Assembly: GCF_000970455.1 (NCBI RefSeq)
Contig: NZ_LAJG01000023.1
Location: 124,001-188,000, forward strand
DNA length: 64,000 nucleotides
From: Devosia soli
GTDB taxonomy: Bacteria > Pseudomonadota > Alphaproteobacteria > Rhizobiales > Devosiaceae
Direction: 5' to 3'
The notes under the pieces: model-generated
Told to the model about the DNA's origin: nothing
Databases searched by the model: none
Seen by the model: only the letters and a program-made list of their open reading frames with translations
Shown: positions 49,660 through 58,834 of the stretch, one piece after another
Layout: every line of letters begins with the position of its first letter
Position numbering within the stretch: the first letter of the stretch is position 1
Position numbers and translations under genes: made by a program

Positions 49660-49837
49660 TCCGTCCATCCAAAAACCGGAGGCCATTGGCCAACCGGCAC
49701 TTTGTGACGTCTTGATTCTCTCGCCGTGCTAAGGAAACCCTAACGCATTAACCCTGTCCCCGCTTTCCCCATAGCTCTCCCTAGACCAGAACGAAGAAAG
49801 AACATATAAGAACAATATAGCAACAAGGGAGCTAGAA

Positions 49838-49936
49838 ATGATCGATTTCGTCAAGGACTTCGCCGCCTTCGTGACCCTCTGTGCCTTCACCGTCGGCTCG
49901 TTGACCTGGATGGATTTGTTGACGCACCTGAGCTGA
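49838..49936 (+). CDS. 32-residue putative membrane peptide
   Basis: A 33-codon frame (MIDFVKDFAAFVTLCAFTVG then SLTWMDLLTHLS) has GGGAG 7 bases ahead of the ATG and an AT-rich region before that. The peptide would span the membrane once, with residues about 7-26 hydrophobic. It is 64 bases ahead of dnaE. Too short for standard gene calling; coding is likely but unproven. No function can be named. Confidence 0.55.
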   Translation: MIDFVKDFAAFVTLCAFTVGSLTWMDLLTHLS

Positions 49937-50000
49937 TGCTTGTGGATTGGCGGGAGGGTGATTTGACCTCCGGCTTGGACTGGCCCAAGGTCTGACGATC

Positions 50001-53000
50001 ATGCGCGGCCCCGGCTTTATTCACCTCCACGTTCACTCGGCTTTCTCGCTTCTCGAAGGCGCAGTTCAGCTCGAAACGATTCTCAAACTCGCTGCCGCCG
50101 ACAACCAGCCGGCGCTCGGCATTGCCGACACCAACAATGTCTTTGGTGCTCTCGAATTTTCCGAAAAGGCGTCCAAAAAGGGCATTCAGCCCCTCGTCGG
50201 CGTCGAAATTGCCATTGATTTTGCCGCTGCCGAAGAGCGGATCAGCGAACGCGGCCACGTCGCCTGGGCCGGCAAATCCAGCGTTGTGCTCATGGCGCAA
50301 TCCGAGGGCGGCTTCGCCAATCTCTCGCGCCTTGTTTCTCGCGCCTATATGGAAGGCGAAAATGGCCTTGCCCGCGCCAAGCTTGATTGGCTGACGCCCG
50401 ACTCGCTGTCCGGCCTGATCTGTCTGACCGGCGGCCCGGAGGGCGCCATCGACATGGCCTTCGCCCAAGGACAAGATGCTAATGCCCTCCGACGCCTCGA
50501 TCGCCTCGCCGATCTTTTTGGCGATCGGCTCTATGTCGAGCTACAGCGCCATGGTCGTGCCCAGGAAGCTAGCGTCGAGCCGCGCCTCATCGACTATGCT
50601 TATCGCAAAGGCATTCCGCTCGTCGCCACCAATGAGCCGTTCTTCAAGTCCGCCAAGGAATACGAGGCCCACGACGCGCTCCTGGCCATCGCCGGCGGCT
50701 CCGTGCTCGCCCAGACCGAGCGCCGCAAGCTCAACGACCAGTATTATTTCAAATCCCGCGCGGAAATGATGGAGCTGTTCTCGGATCTCCCCGAGGCACT
50801 CGATTCGACCATTGAAATCGCCAAACGCGTCGCCTTCCGCCCGCGTACCCGCGGCCCAATCCTGCCAAAGTTCGCTGCTGGCTCACACGCAACGGAAGAA
50901 GAAGTCGTTGCCGCTGAAGCTGCCGCCTTGCGTGACATGGCTGTTACGGGTCTCGACAAGCGCCTCGCCGCGCACGGGCCTGGGCCGGGCAAGACGGAAG
51001 AAGAATATCGCGCGCGGCTCGATTTCGAGCTTGGCGTCATCGAGAAGATGAAATTCCCCGGCTATTTCCTCATCGTGGCCGATTTCATCCAGTGGGCCAA
51101 AGCCCAGGGCATTCCAGTCGGGCCTGGCCGCGGTTCAGGCGCCGGCTCGCTCGTAGCCTATGCCACGACCATCACCGATCTCGACCCACTGCGCTACAAT
51201 CTGCTGTTCGAACGCTTCCTCAATCCAGAGCGCGTTTCGATGCCCGACTTCGACATCGACTTCTGCCAGGATCGGCGCGAAGAGGTCATCGAATACGTTC
51301 AGAAGAAATACGGCGCCGAACAGGTTGCCCAGATCATCACCTTCGGTTCGCTCCAGGCCCGCGCCGTGCTGCGCGACGTCGGTCGCGTCCTGCAGATGCC
51401 CTATGGTCAGGTCGATCGCATCTGTAAGCTTGTGCCAGCCAACCCCGCCGATCCCTGGACCATCGAGCGCACCATGAACGAGGTGCCGCAGTTCAAGCAG
51501 ATGGCCGAGGACGACGAGACCGTCGGTCAGCTCGTTGAGATCGCCAAGTCGCTCGAGGGACTATTTCGTCACGCCTCGACCCACGCCGCCGGCATCGTCA
51601 TCGGCGATCGACCGCTTCAGGAACTGCTGCCGCTTTATCGCGACCCGCGCTCCGACATGCCGGTCACGCAATATAACCTCAAGTGGGTTGAACCCGCCGG
51701 GCTCGTCAAGTTCGACTTCCTCGGCCTCAAGACGCTGACGACGATCCAGTATGCCGTCGAAATGGTGCGTCAACGTGGCATCGACCTCGATATCGACGCC
51801 ATTCCGATCGACGACGCAGCGACCTACAATCTTTATGCCCGCGGCGACACCTACGGCATCTTCCAGTTTGAATCTGCCGGCATGCGCCGCGCCTTGATGG
51901 ATCTCAAGCCCGACCGCATCGAAGATCTCATCGCCATGAACGCGCTCTACCGGCCGGGCCCGATGGACAATATCCCGAGCTTCATCGACCGTAAGCACGG
52001 CAGGGAAGAGGTGGAATATCCTCATCCCAAGCTCAGCGAAGTACTCGACGAAACCTACGGCATCATCGTCTATCAGGAGCAGGTGATGCAGATCGCCCAG
52101 CTTCTGTCGGGCTATTCGCTCGGCGAAGCTGACATGCTCCGCCGCGCCATGGGCAAGAAGATCAAGGCGGAAATGGATAACCAGCGTATCCGCTTCCGTG
52201 AGGGCTCGGGCCCCAACGGCGTCAGTGAAGCGCTCGCCGATCAGATCTTTGATCTTCTCGCCAAGTTTGCCAACTACGGCTTCAACAAGAGCCACGCTGC
52301 CGCCTACGCGTGGGTTTCCTATCAGACCGCCTACCTCAAGCAGCATTTCCCGCACGAATTCTATGCGGCCTCGATGACGCTCGATATGGCTCAGACCGAC
52401 AAGCTCTCCGACTTCCGCCGCGAGGCCGGCAAGAAGAAGATCGAAGTTGTCGCTCCCTGCATCAACAGGTCCGAGGTCGTGTTCTCGGTCAAGGACGATC
52501 GCATCCACTATGGCCTTTCCGCCGTAAAGGGCGTCGGCCGGGCCGTCGCCGAGCACATCGTCGATGTTCGGGGTGATCAACCGTTCAAGGATCTCGGCGA
52601 CTTTGCTCGCCGCGTGGATCCAAAGGCGATCAACAAGCGCACCCTCGAGACCCTGGTCAACGCCGGGGCCTTTGATGGTCTCGCGCCGCGCCGCGAGATC
52701 GCGTTTGCCGCGATCGACCAGGTCATGGGCACGGCGCAGGCCCTGACCTCCGAGCGGAATGAGGGTCAGTGGAATATGTTTGCTTCCAGCGAACCCGAGC
52801 CGTTCCGCCTCCCAACGAGCGTTCCGGCTTGGACTTCCACGGAGCGTGCCGATCGCGAACTGTCGGCCATCGGCTTTCACCTTTCCGCCCATCCGCTCGA
52901 CGCCTATGCCGATCTTTTCGAGCGCCTTCGCGTCCAGCGCTGGGCCGATTTCGAGCGTGCCGTAAAAGACGGCGCTTCGGCCGGCCGCCTCGCCGGCACG

Positions 53001-53456
53001 ATTTCGTCCCGTAACGACAGGCGAACGCGTAAGGGCACGCCGATGATGATCCTGACCCTGTCGGATCAGAGCGGCACCTTCGAGTGCATCGCCTTTTCCG
53101 AGCAGATCAGCCAGTTCGGCGGCTTCCTGCAGCCGGGCAATTCGGTGATCCTGGAAGTCGGCGCCCAGGAACGTGCCGAAGGCATCAGCCTCATGCTCAA
53201 TGGAGCAAAGCCGATCGAAGGCGCCGCCGAAAGCATCGATCGCCAGCTGACCATTTTCGCCGCTGATTCCAAGGCGCTACCTGCCGTAGGCGCTCAGCTC
53301 AAGCGCGGCGGCAATGGCACGGTCAGTTTTGTTGTTATCCGCGACGCCGGTGCGAAGGAGTATGAAATCGAACTCCCCGGCAAGTATTCCGTCAGCGCCG
53401 AAGTCGCCGGCGGCATCAAGGCGCTCGAAGGCATCACGGACGTAAGGTTCAACTGA
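50001..53456 (+). CDS. dnaE: DNA polymerase III alpha subunit DnaE
   Basis: A 1151-residue replicative polymerase. N-terminal PHP domain (FIHLHVHSAFSLLEGA), then the C-family polymerase core with GPGRGSGAGSLVAYA and PDFDIDFCQDRREEVIEYV (catalytic Asp residues), followed by helix-hairpin-helix and OB-fold domains. Length fits DnaE1 (about 1150-1170). The Shine-Dalgarno is weak, but the start gives the exact family N-terminus. Confidence 0.96.
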   Translation: MRGPGFIHLHVHSAFSLLEGAVQLETILKLAAADNQPALGIADTNNVFGALEFSEKASKKGIQPLVGVEIAIDFAAAEERISERGHVAWAGKSSVVLMAQSEGGFANLSRLVSRAYMEGENGLARAKLDWLTPDSLSGLICLTGGPEGAIDMAFAQGQDANALRRLDRLADLFGDRLYVELQRHGRAQEASVEPRLIDYAYRKGIPLVATNEPFFKSAKEYEAHDALLAIAGGSVLAQTERRKLNDQYYFKSRAEMMELFSDLPEALDSTIEIAKRVAFRPRTRGPILPKFAAGSHATEEEVVAAEAAALRDMAVTGLDKRLAAHGPGPGKTEEEYRARLDFELGVIEKMKFPGYFLIVADFIQWAKAQGIPVGPGRGSGAGSLVAYATTITDLDPLRYNLLFERFLNPERVSMPDFDIDFCQDRREEVIEYVQKKYGAEQVAQIITFGSLQARAVLRDVGRVLQMPYGQVDRICKLVPANPADPWTIERTMNEVPQFKQMAEDDETVGQLVEIAKSLEGLFRHASTHAAGIVIGDRPLQELLPLYRDPRSDMPVTQYNLKWVEPAGLVKFDFLGLKTLTTIQYAVEMVRQRGIDLDIDAIPIDDAATYNLYARGDTYGIFQFESAGMRRALMDLKPDRIEDLIAMNALYRPGPMDNIPSFIDRKHGREEVEYPHPKLSEVLDETYGIIVYQEQVMQIAQLLSGYSLGEADMLRRAMGKKIKAEMDNQRIRFREGSGPNGVSEALADQIFDLLAKFANYGFNKSHAAAYAWVSYQTAYLKQHFPHEFYAASMTLDMAQTDKLSDFRREAGKKKIEVVAPCINRSEVVFSVKDDRIHYGLSAVKGVGRAVAEHIVDVRGDQPFKDLGDFARRVDPKAINKRTLETLVNAGAFDGLAPRREIAFAAIDQVMGTAQALTSERNEGQWNMFASSEPEPFRLPTSVPAWTSTERADRELSAIGFHLSAHPLDAYADLFERLRVQRWADFERAVKDGASAGRLAGTISSRNDRRTRKGTPMMILTLSDQSGTFECIAFSEQISQFGGFLQPGNSVILEVGAQERAEGISLMLNGAKPIEGAAESIDRQLTIFAADSKALPAVGAQLKRGGNGTVSFVVIRDAGAKEYEIELPGKYSVSAEVAGGIKALEGITDVRFN

Positions 53457-53828
53457 GGCGCTGTTCCGAAAGGGCTTTGCCGGTGAGCCGTAGCAAAACG
53501 TCATGCTGGGCAAAACAACGCGGAGGAGGCGAGCCCGGAGCCCATCCTCCCCCGCTCAGGGGCTTTCACCCTTGTCCCCGCGTCCAGGCGCGGGTCTATG
53601 ATCGGTCAATGCACGGGCCTAAGCATGGTTCATTAACGTTGCCGTGAGGTTTCGAGGCGCGGCAAGGCGGGTTGCGCTTCCCGCAGACTTCGCTTATATC
53701 GCCCTCGCGCCCGGCATGTTGCCGGCGTGATCTCACACACGAAGCCGGCATTCCCTTGGAACGCCATCCGGTGGCGGGCAACCGTCGCACTGCTTCGTGG
53801 AGGACATAACCGGTAAAGGAAAACAGAC
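53457..53828. other. Spacer and 5' leader of rpsB
   Basis: It holds GC-rich sequence with small hairpins (for example CGCGTCCAGGCGCG near 53579) and then the rpsB promoter at 53672-53700 and a leader of about 120 bases. Ribosomal protein S2 leaders in bacteria often carry an autoregulatory fold; I cannot identify one with certainty. No gene is seen. Confidence 0.6.
53672..53700 (+). promoter_or_regulatory. Promoter of rpsB-tsf
   Basis: TTGCGC (53672-53677) and TATATC (53695-53700) are separated by 17 bases, a good sigma-70 type pair, ahead of an untranslated leader of about 120 bases. Confidence 0.6.
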
Positions 53829-54599
53829 ATGGCTCTGCCAGAATTCTCTATGCGCCAGCTCCTCGAAGCAGGCGTGCACTTCGGCCACCAGAAGCACCGC
53901 TGGAACCCGAAGATGGAACGCTTCATTTTCGGCGTTCGCAACGACATCCACATTCTTGACCTGTCCCAAACCGTGCCGGCCCTGAGCCGCGCGCTGCAGC
54001 TGATCTCGGACACCGTTGCCGATGGCGGCCGCGTGCTCTTCGTTGGCACCAAGCGTCAGGCAGCTCCGCTGGTTGCTGATGCAGCCAAGCAGTCGGCACA
54101 ATACTTCGTCAACTCGCGCTGGCTCGGCGGCACGCTGACCAACTGGCAGACGATCTCGAACTCCATCGCGCGCCTTCGCGAGCTGGAATCGATGAGCGAA
54201 GAAGACCTCAACCTGCGCACCAAGAAAGAGCGCCTGATGATGTCCCGCGAGCAGGAGCGTCTTGAGCGCGACCTCGGCGGTATCAAGGACATGGGCAACG
54301 TTCCTTCGCTCTTGTTCGTGATCGACACCAACAAGGAAGCGAACGCGATCAAGGAAGCGCGTCGTCTCGGCATTCCGGTCGTCGCCATCGTCGACACCAA
54401 CTGCGATCCGGACATGGTCGATTACCCCATCCCGGGCAATGACGACGCCAGCCGCGCTCTCGAACTTTATGTGTCGCTCGTTTCGCGCGCCGCTCTCGAT
54501 GGCATCGCTCGTTCCTCGAGCGCCCTCGGTGCTGATATCGGCGCTTCGTCGGAAGCTCCGGCCGAAGATATTCCGAGCGAAGGCGAAGCTGTCAACTAA
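53829..54599 (+). CDS. rpsB: Small ribosomal subunit protein uS2
   Basis: A 256-residue ribosomal protein S2. Family blocks are [29 protein letters not shown] and [20 protein letters not shown]. It needs S1 docking for 30S assembly. The acidic C-terminal tail ([17 protein letters not shown]) is longer than in E. coli. AAAGGAAAA lies ahead of the ATG. It heads a conserved operon with tsf. Confidence 0.97.
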   Translation: MALPEFSMRQLLEAGVHFGHQKHRWNPKMERFIFGVRNDIHILDLSQTVPALSRALQLISDTVADGGRVLFVGTKRQAAPLVADAAKQSAQYFVNSRWLGGTLTNWQTISNSIARLRELESMSEEDLNLRTKKERLMMSREQERLERDLGGIKDMGNVPSLLFVIDTNKEANAIKEARRLGIPVVAIVDTNCDPDMVDYPIPGNDDASRALELYVSLVSRAALDGIARSSSALGADIGASSEAPAEDIPSEGEAVN

Positions 54600-54600
54600 G

Positions 54601-54656
54601 TCCGGTATCTCCGGACTCGTCATGAACGAAACTATGCGGTCCCCTTGCGGGGCCGC
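54601..54656 (+). promoter_or_regulatory. Hairpins between rpsB and tsf
   Basis: TCCGG/CCGGA (54601-54615) and GCGGTCCCC/GGGGCCGC (54636-54656) form two hairpins without a T-run. They probably adjust how much transcript goes on into tsf or protect the rpsB end; this is inference. Confidence 0.45.
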
Positions 54657-54670
54657 CGAAAGGTGAACCC

Positions 54671-55597
54671 ATGGAAATCACTGCTGCAATGGTTAAGCAG
54701 CTCCGCGAGTCGACCGGCGTCGGCATGATGGACTGCAAGAAGGCCCTGGCCGAAACCAATGGCGACATGGAAGCTGCCGTCGATTGGCTGCGCACCCGCG
54801 GTCTCGCCAAGGCCGCCAAGAAGGCCGACCGCGTTGCTGCCGAAGGCCTGGTCGGCGTAGCAACTTCGGGCACCAAGGCTGCCGTCGTCGAAGTGAACTC
54901 TGAAACCGACTTCGTTGCCCGCAACGAGCAGTTCCAAAACATCGTCGGCACCGTGGCCAAGCTCGCTCTTGATGCCGACGGCGATGTCGCAAAGCTCGGC
55001 GAAATGCCGTTCCCCGGCACTGGTCACTCGGTCCAGGCCGAACTGACCGAAGCCATCGCCAAGATCGGCGAGAACATGAACCTGCGCCGTACGACCACGC
55101 TGTCGGTCACCGACGGCGTGGTGGAAAGCTATGTCCATAACGCCGTCAAGGCAGGCTTGGGCAAGATTGGCATCCTCGTGGCTCTCGAATCGACCGGCGA
55201 TAAGGCTGCTCTTTCGACGCTCGGCAAGCAGCTCGCCATGCACATCGCAGCGACCAATCCGCTTGCCATCGATGCCAGCGAACTGGATCAGGACGTCGTC
55301 GCCCGCGAACGCGCCATTATTCTTGAGCAGGTCAAGGAATCCGGCAAGCCGGCCGACATTGCCGAGAAGATGGTCGAAGGCCGTCTTCGCAAGTATTACG
55401 AAGAAGTTACGCTCCTCGCGCAGACCTTCGTTATCGACGGCGAAACCAAGGTTGCCGACGCAATCAAGAATGCTGAAAAGGAAGTTGGCGCGCCGGTCAA
55501 ACTGACCAAGTTCGCCCGCTTCGCCCTCGGTGAAGGCATCGAAAAGGTCGAGACCGACTTCGCTGCTGAAGTTGCCGCGACCGCCGGCGTCAAGTAA
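54671..55597 (+). CDS. tsf: Elongation factor Ts
   Basis: A 308-residue guanine-nucleotide exchange factor for EF-Tu. The N-terminal UBA-like domain has [16 protein letters not shown], followed by [11 protein letters not shown] and the coiled-coil protrusion domain. Length fits the alphaproteobacterial form. Strong, even codon use marks it as highly expressed. Confidence 0.97.
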   Translation: MEITAAMVKQLRESTGVGMMDCKKALAETNGDMEAAVDWLRTRGLAKAAKKADRVAAEGLVGVATSGTKAAVVEVNSETDFVARNEQFQNIVGTVAKLALDADGDVAKLGEMPFPGTGHSVQAELTEAIAKIGENMNLRRTTTLSVTDGVVESYVHNAVKAGLGKIGILVALESTGDKAALSTLGKQLAMHIAATNPLAIDASELDQDVVARERAIILEQVKESGKPADIAEKMVEGRLRKYYEEVTLLAQTFVIDGETKVADAIKNAEKEVGAPVKLTKFARFALGEGIEKVETDFAAEVAATAGVK

Positions 55598-55605
55598 GAC
55601 GTTTT

Positions 55606-55631
55606 GCAGGCGGGCTCTGTAGTCCGCCTGC
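55606..55631 (+). terminator. Hairpin after tsf
   Basis: GCAGGCGG (55606-55613) pairs with CCGCCTGC (55624-55631). The following bases are not T-rich, so it may be a partial terminator or a processing end between tsf and pyrH. Confidence 0.55.
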
Positions 55632-55775
55632 AGCTCTCCAGTTCAGCTGGATCGAGCATGTTTAATTCGCATACATTACAGCGTGCCTTCGCCTTCTGCT
55701 TCGGGCCTTTTTGCCTTAGTGTCCCTTGGGCGTGCAGAATCGCGAGCGCCGCAGCACCTAAGATGAGGTCTTCCG

Positions 55776-56495
55776 ATGGCGTCCGGATATAAGCGCATCC
55801 TGCTCAAGGTTTCGGGCGAGGCGCTGGCGGGAGATAACTCCTTTGGCATCGAGCCTCCATTCCTCCAGGGCGTAGCGCGGCAGATCGCTGACGTAGCGCG
55901 CACTGGCACGCAGGTCGCGATCGTTGTCGGCGGCGGCAATATCTTTCGCGGCATGGCCGGCGCTGCAGACGGTACGGACCGCGTCACCGCAGACCTGATG
56001 GGCATGCTCGGCACCATGATCAATGCCCTTGCCCTCTCCAACGCCATCTCGCGTCAAGGCGTCAAATCCAAGCCTTTCTCGGCTGCAACCATGCCGTCCG
56101 TGGCCGACACCTTCACGGCGCGCGACGCCAAGCTTGCTCTCGAAGAAGGCTTCGTCGTCGTGCTGGGCGGCGGTACGGGCAATCCCTTCTTTACGACCGA
56201 TACGGCAGCCACGCTTCGTGCCATAGAACTTGAATGCGACGTTGTCCTCAAGGGAACCAAGGTCGACGGCGTTTATTCCGATGATCCGAAGAAGAACCCC
56301 GACGCGGTCCGCTATGCTCATATCAGCTTCGACGACGTTATCTCGCAGAACCTGAAGGTCATGGATACAGCGGCCTTCGCGCTTGCACGCGACAATCGCA
56401 TGCCCATTATTGTATATGCGCTGGATGTCGCCGAAGGCCTGTCCGGCGTTCTCGAAGGTCGCGGCCGTTCGACCCTGGTCGGTGACCACGGCTAG
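55776..56495 (+). CDS. pyrH: Uridylate kinase
   Basis: A 239-residue UMP kinase of the amino-acid-kinase fold. RILLKVSGEAL, VVGGGNIFRG and VVLGGGTGNPFFTTDTAA are the ATP and UMP sites. It makes UDP for pyrimidine nucleotides. The gap of 178 bases after tsf suggests its own promoter. Confidence 0.96.
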   Translation: MASGYKRILLKVSGEALAGDNSFGIEPPFLQGVARQIADVARTGTQVAIVVGGGNIFRGMAGAADGTDRVTADLMGMLGTMINALALSNAISRQGVKSKPFSAATMPSVADTFTARDAKLALEEGFVVVLGGGTGNPFFTTDTAATLRAIELECDVVLKGTKVDGVYSDDPKKNPDAVRYAHISFDDVISQNLKVMDTAAFALARDNRMPIIVYALDVAEGLSGVLEGRGRSTLVGDHG

Positions 56496-56590
56496 GGCAG
56501 GGCGCAGCCGCCCGGCATTGCCGGTTCGCATGAGTTTCAACAAGAGCGCGCCCCATGTCGGCAGCGCCAAGACCGAAAGGACTATCGGCC

Positions 56591-57145
56591 ATGGCCTATA
56601 ATCTGAACGACCTCAAGTCTCGCATGCAGAAGTCGATTTCATCGCTCAAGGACGAACTTTCGGGCCTGCGGACGGGGCGCGCCAGCGCAAGCCTGCTCGA
56701 ACCGGTCACCGTTGAAGCCTATGGTTCGCGCACGCCGCTCAACCAGGTAGCGACCGTCACCGTGCCCGAGCCGCGCATGCTTTCGGTCCAGGTTTGGGAT
56801 CGTGGTCTTGCCAATGCCGTGGAGAAGGCGATCCGCGATAGCGGTCTTGGCCTCAATCCGATGGGCGAGGGCCAGGTCATTCGTGTTCCGCTACCCGAAC
56901 TAAATGAGCAGCGTCGCAAGGAATTGGCAAAGGTTGCGCATAATTATGCGGAACAGGCCCGTGTTGCTGTCCGCCATATCCGTCGCGACGGTATGGACGC
57001 CTTGAAAAAGGCGGAGAAGGACGGCGACATGAGCCAGGACGACGCGAAAAAGCAGTCCGATCTCGTCCAGAAGGCGACCGACGACGCCGTCAAGGAGATC
57101 GACACCATCGTGGCGACCAAGGAACAGGAAATCATGCAGGTCTGA
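56591..57145 (+). CDS. frr: Ribosome recycling factor
   Basis: A 184-residue RRF. It has the [14 protein letters not shown] motif, [10 protein letters not shown], and the C-terminal triple helix with [15 protein letters not shown]. It splits post-termination ribosomes with EF-G. The ATG at 56591 fits the family start; a longer start at 56555 is unlikely. Confidence 0.96.
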   Translation: MAYNLNDLKSRMQKSISSLKDELSGLRTGRASASLLEPVTVEAYGSRTPLNQVATVTVPEPRMLSVQVWDRGLANAVEKAIRDSGLGLNPMGEGQVIRVPLPELNEQRRKELAKVAHNYAEQARVAVRHIRRDGMDALKKAEKDGDMSQDDAKKQSDLVQKATDDAVKEIDTIVATKEQEIMQV

Positions 57146-57176
57146 GGATCTGCTAACGCCGCCGGGAGGGGCGTTG

Positions 57177-57938
57177 ATGGCTAGCGAGATCGCTGCGAAA
57201 ATTAGCCCGGGCCACGGCCCGGGTCTGCGTGTTCCGGTCCACCTTGGTGTGATCATGGACGGCAATGGCCGCTGGGCAAAGGCGCGCGGCAAGCGACGCA
57301 CGGAAGGTCATGTGCAGGGCGTGCAGTCGCTCCGCAACACGGTCGAATATTGCATTCGCTATGGGGTGCAATACCTGACGGTGTTCAGCTTCTCCTCCGA
57401 GAACTGGACGCGTCCGCCCGAGGAAGTCTCGTTTATCTTCAATCTTTTGCGTCGTTTTGTAGCCTCGGACCTACACCGTTTGATGCGCAACAACGTCAAG
57501 ATCCGTATCGTCGGCTCCCGCGCTGGGCTGGAGCCACCGCTGATCCGCCTCATCGACGATGTTGAAGCGAAAACGCGGACAAACACTGGTCTCGTACTTG
57601 TTGTTGCATTCAACTATGGCGGCCGCGCTGAAATCGCCGAGGCCGCTCGCCGCCTTGCAGAAGATGCCGTTGCAGGACGCATCGACCCATCTTCGATCAC
57701 TGAGGCCAGCCTTGGCCGCGCGCTTTACACGTCCGACATTCCCGACCCCGATCTCATCATCCGCACCAGCGGCGAACAGCGTCTGTCAAACTTCCTTTTG
57801 TGGCAGTCCGCCTATGCCGAATTGGTTTTCGTGCCAGAGAACTGGCCGGACTTTGATGAATCGAGTTTCTTACGCGTTCTCGAGGCTTATTCGCTTCGAG
57901 AGCGTCGTTATGGCGGATTGGGGGCGACCGGGAGTTGA
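57177..57938 (+). CDS. uppS: Undecaprenyl diphosphate synthase (isoprenyl transferase)
   Basis: A 253-residue cis-prenyltransferase. The catalytic Asp is in VIMDGNGRWAK; TVFSFSSENWTRP and the C-terminal DPDLIIRTSGEQRLSNFLLWQSAYAE are family signatures. It makes the C55 carrier for peptidoglycan and O-antigen. GGGAGG is 7 bases ahead of the ATG at 57177. Its stop overlaps the cdsA TTG. Confidence 0.96.
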   Translation: MASEIAAKISPGHGPGLRVPVHLGVIMDGNGRWAKARGKRRTEGHVQGVQSLRNTVEYCIRYGVQYLTVFSFSSENWTRPPEEVSFIFNLLRRFVASDLHRLMRNNVKIRIVGSRAGLEPPLIRLIDDVEAKTRTNTGLVLVVAFNYGGRAEIAEAARRLAEDAVAGRIDPSSITEASLGRALYTSDIPDPDLIIRTSGEQRLSNFLLWQSAYAELVFVPENWPDFDESSFLRVLEAYSLRERRYGGLGATGS

Positions 57939-58795
57939 CCGATCCGGGCGAGCCTTCTCCTAAGCCTGTCGCATCCCAGCGTCGCAATTGGGCCGATGTC
58001 GGGCCTCGCCTTGCCTCCGCGGCCTTTCTGCTCGTGATAGTGATCGTCACGCTTTATCTGGGCAGTTTCTATTTCTCGACTGTTGTAGGCGCCGTCTATG
58101 CCGGCGCCTACCGCGAATGGGAAACGATGGTTTCCCGCGCGACGATTTCGATACCGGGTCTGGCTCTCGTGGCTCTCGTCTGGCTCTCTGGCACGGTATT
58201 TCCCTGGTTCGGGATTCTCGGGCTGGCCAGTGCAATCCTGGTCGCCATCGTTGTCGCTGCCTTCATGGATCGAAAACTGCTCCTCTGGCGCGCAACGGGC
58301 CTCGCGCTTTTCGGTCTCCTGATTCTGTCGCATGTGCTCATGCGCGGCGACACCATGGCGGGTCTCTGGGCGGGTGTATTTCTTGGCACCGTTGTGTGGA
58401 TGACCGATTCTGCTGCCTTCTTTACCGGCCGACAGATCGGCGGGGAAAAGCTCGCTCCGGCAATCTCGCCCTCCAAGACCTGGTCCGGTGCCCTTGGCGG
58501 TCTGGCGCTTGGAGCAGGTGCAGGGCTGATCGTCTGGACGCTGATCACCGACTCGCCTTGGTGGATCGGTCTTCTCATTGCCGTCGCGATTAGCATTCTC
58601 GGCCAGTTCGGCGATCTTCTTGAAAGTGCGGTAAAGCGCCGCTTTCGCATCAAGGACAGCGGTGACATCATTCCCGGTCATGGCGGCTTGATGGACCGGC
58701 TGGATAGCCTCACATTCGGCGTGATCCTCGTCCTGATCATTGGCGTCCTCCACGGCGGCATCGACCGGGTCGCGGAAGGGCTGCTTTATTGGTGA
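57935..58795 (+). CDS. cdsA: Phosphatidate cytidylyltransferase
   Basis: A 286-residue membrane enzyme with about eight transmembrane helices. The CDS signature SAVKRRFRIKDSGDIIPGHG, then GGLMDRLDSL, is in the C-terminal third. It makes CDP-diacylglycerol for all phospholipids. It begins with a TTG that overlaps the uppS stop (TTGA). No dxr gene follows, unlike in E. coli. Confidence 0.93.
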   Translation: MTDPGEPSPKPVASQRRNWADVGPRLASAAFLLVIVIVTLYLGSFYFSTVVGAVYAGAYREWETMVSRATISIPGLALVALVWLSGTVFPWFGILGLASAILVAIVVAAFMDRKLLLWRATGLALFGLLILSHVLMRGDTMAGLWAGVFLGTVVWMTDSAAFFTGRQIGGEKLAPAISPSKTWSGALGGLALGAGAGLIVWTLITDSPWWIGLLIAVAISILGQFGDLLESAVKRRFRIKDSGDIIPGHGGLMDRLDSLTFGVILVLIIGVLHGGIDRVAEGLLYW

Positions 58796-58834
58796 CCGGC
58801 ATGGCCATATGCCCGCCGCAACTGTGGATCGACG

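Larger units (their letters stand above)
49272..49837. other. 566-base spacer with inverted repeats and no conserved gene
   Basis: It contains a Rhizobiales-style palindrome at 49339-49361, a second wide inverted repeat at 49598-49659, and AT-rich promoter-like sequence from about 49780 to 49837 leading into a 32-codon ORF. Frames across it show no recognisable protein family. Confidence 0.6.

Noticed and set aside
49387-49707. Overlapping frames of 75-118 codons in the lolD-dnaE spacer
   Set aside because: They occur in several frames on both strands, have no ribosome sites and no family likeness; the inverted repeats explain their composition.
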